Below, in pieces: positions 1 to 6,160 of a DNA stretch of 7,397 nucleotides. Position 1 is the first letter of the stretch. Each line of letters starts with the position of its first letter. The position numbers and the translations under genes are program-made. The notes under the pieces are model-generated. The model did not search any database. It was not told the origin of the DNA and saw nothing but the letters and a program-made list of their open reading frames with translations. The DNA is from an uncultured Alphaproteobacteria bacterium (lineage in GTDB: Bacteria > Pseudomonadota > Alphaproteobacteria > RF32 > CAG-239), in contig CATGXW010000034.1 of assembly GCA_949542085.1 (NCBI GenBank), positions 1-7,397 on the forward strand, written 5' to 3'.

Positions 1-238
1 CCTGCATTTTGAAGATATTAATCGCCTGCTGAAAGTTCTGCATGCGCTGGTAGAACAAGGCAACAGCATGATCGTGATTGAGCATAATCTGGATGTGATT
101 AAAACAGCGGACTATATCATTGACATCGGTCCAGAAGGCGGTGATGGGGGCGGCAAAATCATTGCAGAAGGCACTCCTGAGCAAGTCGCACAATGCGAAG
201 GAAGTTACACGGCAAAATATCTAAGACAAAAACTTTAG
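1..238 (+). CDS. uvrA: UvrABC excinuclease subunit A, C-terminal end (partial)
   Basis: This is the last 79 codons of UvrA, the damage-recognition ATPase that loads UvrB at lesions in nucleotide excision repair. The reading frame starts at base 2 and ends with TAG at 236-238; the rest lies off the left edge. The fragment covers the end of the second ABC ATPase domain. After the first residues (LHFEDI) come [20 protein letters not shown], which holds the conserved H-loop histidine, then [17 protein letters not shown] and the closing GSYTAKYL, all hallmarks of UvrA. The tail has the usual length for the family, so the 3' end is intact. Its stop overlaps by 4 bp the end of a convergent gene, and no hairpin terminator lies between them, so its transcript probably runs into antisense of that gene before ending. 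Confidence 0.96.
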   Translation, partial: LHFEDINRLLKVLHALVEQGNSMIVIEHNLDVIKTADYIIDIGPEGGDGGGKIIAEGTPEQVAQCEGSYTAKYLRQKL

Positions 239-1635
239 AAACGACGGGGAACTCGCCAATTTTCAATAAAACCGCAAGAGGTGTAGTGAGACATGAGCTC
301 TTTGGCGGTTTGCGCCCCATGTTCATTTCCGTCTGTGCCGCGTAAAATATCGCACAACTCCCTCACCTCTTCTTTTGCATAAGAATCCAAGATAACAACC
401 CTTTGCAACAACTTCCTCATTTCTTGATTAAAACAAGGATTAAATCCAGCCTCTTGTTCTAAAGACAAGCTGTAATTTTCAACAATTTGCGCCACATCCT
501 TTTTATCATAATGCGGAAGCTCCTCTGCTTGCAACAACTCCGGAAACAAACACTCTTCCTTGCGACGTATATTTTTTTGCTCGGAATTTTGCACCAACAT
601 TTTTTCTAACGCATCAACCGCAACCTCTTCATCGGGAAAGCATGCCGCATACAAACTCAAATAAGTGCTATAGTTGTCAATAAGCTTATCACTCGTGGCG
701 TTTTCTTTCGTAATCATTGAATGTATCTTCGGAAAAGACATCTCAAGCAAAGATTTACGACACCCCTCATCCCGTATCATCTGAGCCTTACGAAGAATAG
801 CACCGATATAAACTCCCGCAGCGCCATTCCCTCTTTTCTCCAGAGTTTCCATATAAACATCGACATTGGTCTCTTCTGGTTTATATTCCGGGGAAAAATA
901 CGACTGGCATCGCAATGAAACGGAAACTTTGCTTTTCTTCATAATTTTTTGCATCTTTGTCCGAGCTTCTTTATCAATCATTTGCCCGCCATAAGAAGCA
1001 TAATCCAAATACCGTGAGTTTCGAGCAATTGTCTCTAACAAAACGGCAACGGAAGAAACCTTATTTTTCCATGTCGACTTTTTAGCATTATCAAAGATAG
1101 CATAAAATAAACGAACAGACTGTTCCTTTTCATAAGCCACAGTCTCAGGATTTTCCCCAATCTCAAAATTCCCTAGTGTTTTATACAGTACCCGATAATC
1201 TTCAGAGGTATACTTATAATCTAAAAAAGCCAGCGCGTTAATTTTATCTTTAGCGCTTAAAGGAAGTTTCATCGCATTTAACAACGTAACCATCTGTTGC
1301 TGATAACGAACTTGTGCGCTATTTCTTTTTCTGTCATCTGCTTCATTCACATTGTGTTGAGATTTCAAAAAACGCCATAACAACGCTCCGGCGGCCTCTT
1401 GTCTATCGGAAGCTGCCTCAACAAATCTTTCCGCCTCTTCAACAATAGCTTCCCAAACCGGCAAATAGTCCCCGCCGGGAACAGACGGAAGCCCTATTAG
1501 ATTCAGATCACCATTCAATAAATATCTTTTGGAGGGAAAATCCTCATTTAACCACCTCTGACGACAGCTTGTCTCTGCAAAACGAACAATAGCTTCAAGC
1601 CAATTTGCATTATAAGAAGAATTTTGTACAGCCAT
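235..1635 (-). CDS. Hypothetical protein, 466 aa, soluble and probably helical
   Basis: I do not recognise this protein. It starts at ATG (1633-1635), preceded by a strong Shine-Dalgarno TGGAGG four bases upstream, and ends with TAA at 235-237. There is no signal peptide and no long hydrophobic stretch, so it is probably cytoplasmic. Charged, Lys/Glu-rich segments with regular leucine and alanine spacing (about residues 56-92, 195-235, 335-375 and 405-432) suggest a mostly alpha-helical protein. Residues 93-115 are hydrophilic and may form a linker. About nine cysteines are scattered without a CxxC pair, so a zinc site is not obvious. A consensus promoter lies just upstream, and the gene stands between terminators or convergent neighbours, so it is probably monocistronic. 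Its base composition looks more AT-rich than aas or fadL. The unbroken 466-codon frame and the good start signals support a real gene; the function is unknown. Confidence 0.85.
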   Translation of the reverse strand: MAVQNSSYNANWLEAIVRFAETSCRQRWLNEDFPSKRYLLNGDLNLIGLPSVPGGDYLPVWEAIVEEAERFVEAASDRQEAAGALLWRFLKSQHNVNEADDRKRNSAQVRYQQQMVTLLNAMKLPLSAKDKINALAFLDYKYTSEDYRVLYKTLGNFEIGENPETVAYEKEQSVRLFYAIFDNAKKSTWKNKVSSVAVLLETIARNSRYLDYASYGGQMIDKEARTKMQKIMKKSKVSVSLRCQSYFSPEYKPEETNVDVYMETLEKRGNGAAGVYIGAILRKAQMIRDEGCRKSLLEMSFPKIHSMITKENATSDKLIDNYSTYLSLYAACFPDEEVAVDALEKMLVQNSEQKNIRRKEECLFPELLQAEELPHYDKKDVAQIVENYSLSLEQEAGFNPCFNQEMRKLLQRVVILDSYAKEEVRELCDILRGTDGNEHGAQTAKELMSHYTSCGFIENWRVPRRF

Positions 1636-1639
1636 AGGG

Positions 1640-1645
1640 CCTCCA
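1640..1645 (-). promoter_or_regulatory. Ribosome binding site of the 466-aa gene
   Basis: Read on the minus strand, TGGAGG is followed by CCCT and then ATG. The match to the Shine-Dalgarno core is strong, although the 4-base spacer is shorter than usual. It supports ATG at 1635 as the true start. Confidence 0.7.
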
Positions 1646-1662
1646 TTCGTCCAATTTTTGTC

Positions 1663-1690
1663 ATTATAACAGATTTTTCCGTTATTGCAA
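1663..1690 (-). promoter_or_regulatory. Sigma70-type promoter of the 466-aa gene
   Basis: On the minus strand, TTGCAA (1685-1690, 4 of 6 to consensus) is followed by a 16-base spacer and a perfect TATAAT (1663-1668). Transcription would start near 1656, giving a leader of about 20 bases that carries the TGGAGG site. The promoter begins immediately after the T-run of the fadL terminator, so this gene is insulated from fadL and separately controlled. Confidence 0.7.
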
Positions 1691-1691
1691 C

Positions 1692-1721
1692 AAAAAAACC
1701 GGCCGGAATAAATCCGGCCGG
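1692..1721 (-). terminator. Rho-independent terminator of fadL
   Basis: The inverted repeat CCGGCCGGA (1699-1707) and TCCGGCCGG (1713-1721) forms a 9-bp, very GC-rich stem with a 5-base loop. On the minus strand it is followed directly by seven T residues (1692-1698). It lies about 20 bases after the fadL stop. A second, weak hairpin (TCTCT/AGAGA, 1723-1735) sits just before it. Only the minus strand has the T-run, so it acts in that direction. Confidence 0.93.
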
Positions 1722-1742
1722 CTCTCTGCTAGAGATGTGATA

Positions 1743-3008
1743 TTAGAACTTATAGTTCAAAGACAAACCAAACAGTTTGACCGAGTTCTTATACTTGGCG
1801 GAAAAATCGTTTGTTGTACCGCCGGCATTTTGCGTCAAAGCCATATCAACAGTCGCGTCTTTCGCTTTGATATAGGTATAAGCCGCATCAAAGGTCAGAT
1901 TTTCGTTGTACTCATAGCTCAAACCACCGGAGAACCACAAACGGTCGGAATCCGGAATACGCGGTGTTCTTTCAGCCAAACGGGCGGCGCCTTCATCCAA
2001 AGCAATACCGAAACGCCCTTTCCATTGATGATCAATCTGATAGCTGGCACCGATAGCGTAGAAATTGGTATCACGCCAGTTTTCTTTGGTAGAAGAAATC
2101 ATACCGATACTTGGTTGATTAACATTCTTTCCATAAATATCCAAAGACTCAAAAGAACTCCAGAACACACGCTGATATTCGGCCATAACCGCCCATCTGT
2201 CATTCAATTGGTAATAACCACCGACAGAGAACATCGCCGGTGTATTCAGCTTGGCATGAATATCTTGGTTAAGCAAACCTGAAAACATCGGATTTTGTGT
2301 CGCTGCATCTGATTCAATCTCACCTTTTAATTTGTGATGAATTTCACTGCGATATCCCATACCGATACGAGCTTTATCATTAAATTCATACATTGCGCCC
2401 AACTGGTAACCGACATCAACAGTATCTCCTTCAAGAGCAACATCACCAATAGTTTTCATGACGGCACTGTTGCTCAGTCTGGCCTTAACATATTGGATCG
2501 GCAAACCGGCGCCGACAGACAACTTGTCATTGACTTTATAAGCCACCATCGGGGTTGTGGTAACGGCAGTAACTTTTGACAAAACTCCATGATCGGAACC
2601 AGCCCAACGGCTGTCATACTTGGTAATCATACCAAAAGGAACATTCAAAGAAACACCGAAAGTCGTTTTATCATCCAATTGATAAGAAACCGTACCGTTC
2701 GGAGACCATGCGGAATGAACGATATTGTCAATATCAAGCCCGTCGTTTCCGGCGGCGTCACGAACATTGGTCGCTTCCGAACGCGGCGCGATATAGGTCA
2801 CACCAGCGTTAACCTGAGTACCTTTATGGCGTGTTAAACCGGCAACGTTATAATAAGCATAGGAGCCGTTTTCAGCACCGGCAGTCGCACCGGCAAAAGC
2901 GTTACCCTGAGCGGCAGCAGATTGTTCACGCAGATGAAAACCGGCGGCCATAGCGTCAGAAGCCATTAAAATTGTGCCCAACGCCGTCAATGTAAGAATT
3001 TTTTTCAT
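1743..3008 (-). CDS. fadL: FadL/OMPP1-family outer-membrane fatty-acid transporter
   Basis: This 421-residue protein belongs to the FadL/OMPP1/TodX family: 14-strand outer-membrane barrels with an N-terminal plug that admit long-chain fatty acids or other hydrophobic compounds. It starts with a Sec signal peptide (MKK, hydrophobic core 4-16, cleavage expected after AMA at residue 21). The mature start AGFHLREQSAAAQGNAFAG resembles the family's conserved N-terminal segment. Alternating aromatic and polar residues follow (for example GMGYRSEIHHKL, FSVGGYYQLND, LSYEYNENLTFDAAYTYI). The chain ends SLNYKF, with the terminal phenylalanine typical of BAM substrates. Length is close to E. coli FadL. 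The usual NPA motif of the plug reads NVA here (residues 54-56). It lies downstream of tetR on the same strand with its own promoter and terminator. The substrate cannot be settled from sequence, but the nearby aas favours fatty acids. Confidence 0.93.
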   Translation of the reverse strand: MKKILTLTALGTILMASDAMAAGFHLREQSAAAQGNAFAGATAGAENGSYAYYNVAGLTRHKGTQVNAGVTYIAPRSEATNVRDAAGNDGLDIDNIVHSAWSPNGTVSYQLDDKTTFGVSLNVPFGMITKYDSRWAGSDHGVLSKVTAVTTTPMVAYKVNDKLSVGAGLPIQYVKARLSNSAVMKTIGDVALEGDTVDVGYQLGAMYEFNDKARIGMGYRSEIHHKLKGEIESDAATQNPMFSGLLNQDIHAKLNTPAMFSVGGYYQLNDRWAVMAEYQRVFWSSFESLDIYGKNVNQPSIGMISSTKENWRDTNFYAIGASYQIDHQWKGRFGIALDEGAARLAERTPRIPDSDRLWFSGGLSYEYNENLTFDAAYTYIKAKDATVDMALTQNAGGTTNDFSAKYKNSVKLFGLSLNYKF

Positions 3009-3044
3009 AAAAAAGTCTCTTCTGTAGTTAATACGAACACAACT

Positions 3045-3072
3045 ACACTATCCGAAAAAAACAAAAAGTCAA
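3045..3072 (-). promoter_or_regulatory. Candidate fadL promoter
   Basis: On the minus strand, TTGACT (3067-3072, 5 of 6) is followed by a 16-base T-rich spacer and TAGTGT (3045-3050, a weak 3 of 6). The start codon lies about 36 bases beyond the -10, with a modest AGAGA Shine-Dalgarno. The -35 overlaps one end of the palindrome at 3069-3084, so a protein bound there should block RNA polymerase. Confidence 0.5.
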
Positions 3073-3084
3073 TCAATTGATTGA
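3069..3084. promoter_or_regulatory. Perfect 16-bp palindrome, candidate TetR operator
   Basis: TCAATCAATTGATTGA is an exact inverted repeat of 8-base half-sites; each half is itself a tandem repeat of a 4-mer (TCAA or TTGA). It lies between the tetR stop and the fadL start and covers part of the fadL -35. TetR-family dimers bind palindromes of this size, often next to their own gene, so it is the best operator candidate here. I find no second copy in the window. On the minus strand it could also fold as a 6-bp stem with an AATT loop followed by a T-rich tract, so it might also act as a weak terminator for tetR. Confidence 0.6.
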
Positions 3085-3102
3085 TTTATTTTTTTGAAGA
3101 AA

Positions 3103-3738
3103 CTATTTTCGCCCGTCAATCAAGAAATCAACCTGATGAAACATATAGTCCAAAAGCTTTTGTTTCTCAGGCTCGTCATAGGTTTTCCATTCCATAAATT
3201 TGCAAATACTTTCCTGTCTGGAACTAAACACAAACATCTGTGCAAAAAACGGAAACATATATAAATAAGCGTCTTTCATCGAAATCTTTCCGCCGCTGGC
3301 CAACTCCAGCAAATTGGCCATTTTTTGATAAAACGGCAATATCAACCCCTCGTAAAGAATACTAAAATCTTCGGTCGGCTTAAAATATTCGCTCAAAAAC
3401 ACTGCTTTCATATCCTGAGATAGCGTATCCCCACAGCTCAGATAAAGAAATGATTTTGTAAATTTCTTCAGAACATCCCTCGCCTCGGCGCTGTTCTTAT
3501 CCTGCATAACACGGTCATATTCCAAAACCAGTTCAAGAGTTTCCTTATTAACTGCTTCGACAATACTTTCCAGAGCCGCGGTATAAATTCCTTTCTTGCC
3601 GCCAAAATAATATAATATGGAAGAAATATTGGCTCCCGCGCGGCTGGCAATATCACGTGTCGTCGCCCCAAAAAAACCATTTTTGGCAAACTCACAAAAA
3701 GCACTATACAACAGCTCGTTTTTAGAATCCTTTTTCAA
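3103..3738 (-). CDS. TetR/AcrR-family transcriptional regulator
   Basis: This 211-residue protein has the length and architecture of a TetR-family one-component regulator, which usually represses until a small ligand binds. The N-terminal helix-turn-helix is clear: LLYSAFCEFAKNGFFGATTR, then DIASRAGAN (about 29-37), then the recognition helix and signature SSILYYFGGKKGIY (39-52). The rest is the helical ligand and dimer domain, rich in aromatics (FFAQMFVFSS, about 165-174). A stretch with PFYQKMANLLELASGG recalls the CecR/YbiH-type C-terminal domain, but that is only a resemblance. The start is TTG (3736-3738): no ATG lies in frame before the HTH, and GAGG sits 8 bases upstream. It precedes fadL on the same strand by 94 bp and is divergent from aas, so it probably controls fadL and perhaps aas. 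The ligand is unknown; a fatty acid or acyl thioester is my inference. Confidence 0.92.
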   Translation of the reverse strand: MKKDSKNELLYSAFCEFAKNGFFGATTRDIASRAGANISSILYYFGGKKGIYTAALESIVEAVNKETLELVLEYDRVMQDKNSAEARDVLKKFTKSFLYLSCGDTLSQDMKAVFLSEYFKPTEDFSILYEGLILPFYQKMANLLELASGGKISMKDAYLYMFPFFAQMFVFSSRQESICKFMEWKTYDEPEKQKLLDYMFHQVDFLIDGRK

Positions 3739-3746
3739 CTTACTAT

Positions 3747-3750
3747 CCTC
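3747..3750 (-). promoter_or_regulatory. Ribosome binding site fixing the tetR TTG start
   Basis: On the minus strand GAGG is followed by an 8-base spacer and TTG at 3736-3738. An in-frame TAA lies about eight codons upstream, no in-frame ATG or GTG intervenes, and the next internal methionine falls after the HTH. The TTG is therefore the only workable start. Confidence 0.75.
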
Positions 3751-3769
3751 ACCCTCTAATACTTAATGA

Positions 3770-3798
3770 CTAATAGCAAATAACAAATACGCTGGCAA
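3770..3798 (-). promoter_or_regulatory. Candidate tetR promoter
   Basis: On the minus strand, TTGCCA (3793-3798, 5 of 6) is followed by a 17-base spacer and TATTAG (3770-3775, 4 of 6). The start codon lies about 31 bases beyond the -10. It sits in the 223-bp gap between tetR and aas. An alternative -10 (TAAAAT, near 3804-3809) lacks a good -35. Confidence 0.5.
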
Positions 3799-3897
3799 GG
3801 GTCATTTTATCCCCATTGCAAAATACATAAAACTCTATATTTTTCAAAATATTACAGATTATTACAAAAACCAAGACACCATTCCCCACCTTAAACC

Positions 3898-3927
3898 TTT
3901 ACAAACTGTTAACTTTTGGAGTAAAAA
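3898..3927 (+). promoter_or_regulatory. Candidate aas promoter
   Basis: TTTACA (3898-3903, 5 of 6) is followed by an 18-base spacer and TAAAAA (3922-3927, 4 of 6), about 34 bases before the TTG start. The area is AT-rich, with other possible -10s such as TAAATT or TATGTT just downstream, so the assignment is tentative. No copy of the 3069-3084 palindrome occurs here. The rest of the tetR-aas gap shows only AT-rich sequence and a loose repeat of ATTACA near 3851-3866. Confidence 0.35.
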
Positions 3928-3950
3928 TTTAAATTATGTTGTAACTACTC

Positions 3951-3954
3951 GGAG
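3951..3954 (+). promoter_or_regulatory. Ribosome binding site fixing the aas TTG start
   Basis: GGAG is followed by a 7-base spacer and TTG at 3962. The frame stays open upstream but holds no ATG, GTG or TTG start. The first internal Met (residue 74) lies after the catalytic His39, so the TTG must be the start. Confidence 0.8.
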
Positions 3955-3961
3955 ATTTATC

Positions 3962-6130
3962 TTGAGAGACTTTGTCAGATTTTGCCTCAGAGCTTTTTTC
4001 ACATGTTTCAAAACACGCTGCAATATCGCCTTTGATGTAAATAAACTTCCGACCAAAGCGGTCTATGTTTCTAATCACGTATCTTATCTTGACCCTATTT
4101 TGTTATTCGCGTTCCTCCCCGGCAATCCGGTATTCGCCCTCAACGGTCACCTTTACCGCTGCAAATGGATTAGATTTTTAATGAAAACGGCAGATATCAT
4201 GCCTTTCAACCCCATTGAACCCGGTGACTTAAAAGAATTAATCGCCAAAATCGACAGCGGCAGACGTTGTGTCATCTTTGCCGAAGGTCGCATGACCGAA
4301 AACGGCGGTTTGATGAAGATTTACGAAGCTCCCGGCTTGGCCGCCGATAAATCTCAGGCTCCGATTGTTCCGGTATGGATCAGCGGCCCGCAATATGGCT
4401 ATTTTTCAAAAACCAAAGGCAAACTGCCGCATCGTCCGCTTCCCAAAATCCGCATTACCGTCAAAAAACCGGTCAAATTCAAATTAAAAGATGCTCTGCG
4501 CCGCCAACGCGACCACATCAGCAACGAAGTCTATATGATTATGCGTGAAATGAGCTTTGAAGCCTGCTATGACGAAAACATCTCTTTGTTCGCACACTTG
4601 ATGAAAACCGCCAAAGTTCACTCCAAAAAAGGATTATTGCGACGTCCGGCTTTTGTTGAGGATATTAACCGCGAACCTAACTCTTACAAAGACATCATCA
4701 TCAAATCCTTTGTTTTGGGAAAACACTTCAAAAGACTGTCCCGACCAAATGAACACATTGCGGTGCTGTTACCCAACGCGATTGCCACCGTCTGCACATT
4801 CTTCGGTTTATCCGCCTATGAACGCATTCCGGTCATGCTGAACTTCTCCGTCGGTGCGCAAAACATGATTTCCATGTGCAAAACCGCGGTGGTAAAAAAA
4901 GTCATCACCTCCCGTTTGTTCGTGCGTAACGCTAAAATGGAACCGGTCATCGACGAAATGAAAAAGAACGGATTGGAAATCCACTATCTGGAAGACCTGC
5001 GTTACAAAATCTCCCTGTGGGACAAAATCAACGCTTTCCTGCGTTACAAAATCAAGCGTGTTCCGCACAAAGAAGGCGGCAATAAAAAAGCGGTCATTCT
5101 GTTCACCTCCGGTTCCGAGGGTGCTCCTAAGGCCGTTGTTTTAAGCCACAGAAACATCATTTCCAACATCAAGCAGATGTCCTCGATTGAAACAATCAAC
5201 ATCACCGACACTCTGTTTAACGCTTTGCCGATGTTCCACAGTTTCGGCTTGACCGTCGGCACAATCTTCCCGTTGTTGGAAGGCGCTAAATTGTTCCTTT
5301 ATCCCTCACCGTTGCATTATCGTGTTATCTCTGAAATCATTTATGAAATCAGTGCGACGATTATGATTGGAACAGACACATTCTTCCGTGGCTACGGCAA
5401 AATCGCTCACCCAACGGATTTCCACAACATCCGCTTCATGTACGGCGGCGCCGAAGCCATTAAACCGGACACCCGCAACCTGTGGATGGAACGTTTGGGC
5501 ATCCGCGTTATGGAAGCTTACGGTTCAACCGAATGTTCCCCTGTTGTGACCGCCAACAACCACATTTTCAACCGTTTTGGATCAATCGGAAAATTGTTGC
5601 CGAAAATTCAGCATAAAATCGTTCCCGTTGACGGCATTGAAAAAGGCGGTGAACTGGTCATTAAAGGTCCGAACATCATGATGGGTTATATTATGCCAGA
5701 TAAACCGGGAGTTCTTGTTCCGCTGGAAGGTGGCTGGTACCATACCGGCGACGTTGTTGACATCGACGAAATCGGCTTTGTGTATATCAAAGACAGAATC
5801 AAACGCTTTGCCAAAATCGGCGGGGAAATGGTTTCTCTGAACGCTGTTGACGATATGGTTCGCCTCGCCTATGAAAAGAAAGGCGGCGCCGAATACAATT
5901 ACGGTGTTGTCGCCATTCCGCATGAAAGCAAAGGCGAACAGATTGTCCTAGTCACCAACAATAAAGATGTCACTCAAGACGGTCTGCATTCTTACATCCG
6001 CAACAACGGCATGTCTGAACTGTACCTGCCACGTGTCATCCTCTACCATGACACCTTGCCGATGTTTGCCACCGGCAAAATGGACAACGTCACATTAAAG
6101 AAACAAGTTCTTGAAGAACTTGCCGCCTAA
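3962..6130 (+). CDS. aas: Bifunctional lysophospholipid acyltransferase / acyl-ACP synthetase
   Basis: This 722-residue protein matches E. coli Aas (719 aa) in size, domain order and many motifs. Aas is an inner-membrane enzyme that uses ATP to charge ACP with a fatty acid and passes the acyl chain to 2-acylglycerophosphoethanolamine, repairing lysophospholipid. Domain 1 (about 1-190) is a PlsC-type acyltransferase with NHVSYLDP (catalytic His39 and Asp44, HX4D) and FAEGR (E108-R110; E. coli has FPEGR). Domain 2 (about 230-722) is an AMP-binding enzyme with FTSGSEGAPK (381-390), PMFHSFGLTVG, LFLYPSPLHYR, YGSTECSP (from 520), WYHTGD (592-597), RIKRFAKIGGEMVSL and the C-terminal catalytic lysine in TGK (K706). 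No LplT transporter precedes or is fused to it, unlike in E. coli. It starts at TTG, diverges from tetR, and ends at a strong terminator. It may also activate fatty acids entering through FadL. Confidence 0.94.
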   Translation: MRDFVRFCLRAFFTCFKTRCNIAFDVNKLPTKAVYVSNHVSYLDPILLFAFLPGNPVFALNGHLYRCKWIRFLMKTADIMPFNPIEPGDLKELIAKIDSGRRCVIFAEGRMTENGGLMKIYEAPGLAADKSQAPIVPVWISGPQYGYFSKTKGKLPHRPLPKIRITVKKPVKFKLKDALRRQRDHISNEVYMIMREMSFEACYDENISLFAHLMKTAKVHSKKGLLRRPAFVEDINREPNSYKDIIIKSFVLGKHFKRLSRPNEHIAVLLPNAIATVCTFFGLSAYERIPVMLNFSVGAQNMISMCKTAVVKKVITSRLFVRNAKMEPVIDEMKKNGLEIHYLEDLRYKISLWDKINAFLRYKIKRVPHKEGGNKKAVILFTSGSEGAPKAVVLSHRNIISNIKQMSSIETINITDTLFNALPMFHSFGLTVGTIFPLLEGAKLFLYPSPLHYRVISEIIYEISATIMIGTDTFFRGYGKIAHPTDFHNIRFMYGGAEAIKPDTRNLWMERLGIRVMEAYGSTECSPVVTANNHIFNRFGSIGKLLPKIQHKIVPVDGIEKGGELVIKGPNIMMGYIMPDKPGVLVPLEGGWYHTGDVVDIDEIGFVYIKDRIKRFAKIGGEMVSLNAVDDMVRLAYEKKGGAEYNYGVVAIPHESKGEQIVLVTNNKDVTQDGLHSYIRNNGMSELYLPRVILYHDTLPMFATGKMDNVTLKKQVLEELAA

Positions 6131-6160
6131 AAAAAGCCCCTCATCCGAGGGGCTTTTTTT
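6129..6160. terminator. Bidirectional terminator between aas and the right-edge gene
   Basis: GCCCCTC (6136-6142) and GAGGGGC (6147-6153) form a 7-bp stem with the 4-base loop ATCC, flanked by seven A residues (6129-6135) and seven T residues (6154-6160). It therefore works in both directions. It overlaps the last bases of the aas stop codon at one end and of the opposing gene's stop codon (6159-6161) at the other, so both converging messages would end here. Confidence 0.93.

Noticed and set aside
1723..1735. Small hairpin TCTCT/AGAGA after the fadL stop as a second terminator
   Set aside because: The 5-bp stem has no T-run of its own. It sits against the strong terminator at 1692-1721, which explains termination by itself.
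1737..2282. A 181-codon open frame on the + strand, antisense to fadL
   Set aside because: It lies wholly inside fadL, whose signal peptide, barrel pattern and terminal Phe are clear. It starts inside the fadL terminator-stop gap with no ribosome site, and its product has no recognisable motif.
3851..3866. Repeated ATTACA as a regulator site upstream of aas
   Set aside because: It is two short copies in AT-rich sequence with no symmetry and no similarity to the 3069-3084 palindrome, so it is too weak to call.
3891..3935. TTAA elements before aas as a CtrA-type binding site
   Set aside because: The TTAA occurrences are 14 or more bases apart, not the 7-base spacing of the known alphaproteobacterial motif, and the region is AT-rich enough for them to arise by chance.
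5582..5923. A 113-codon open frame on the - strand inside aas
   Set aside because: It is antisense to the conserved C-terminal AMP-binding motifs of Aas, has no ribosome site or promoter, and is explained by codon bias of the true frame.
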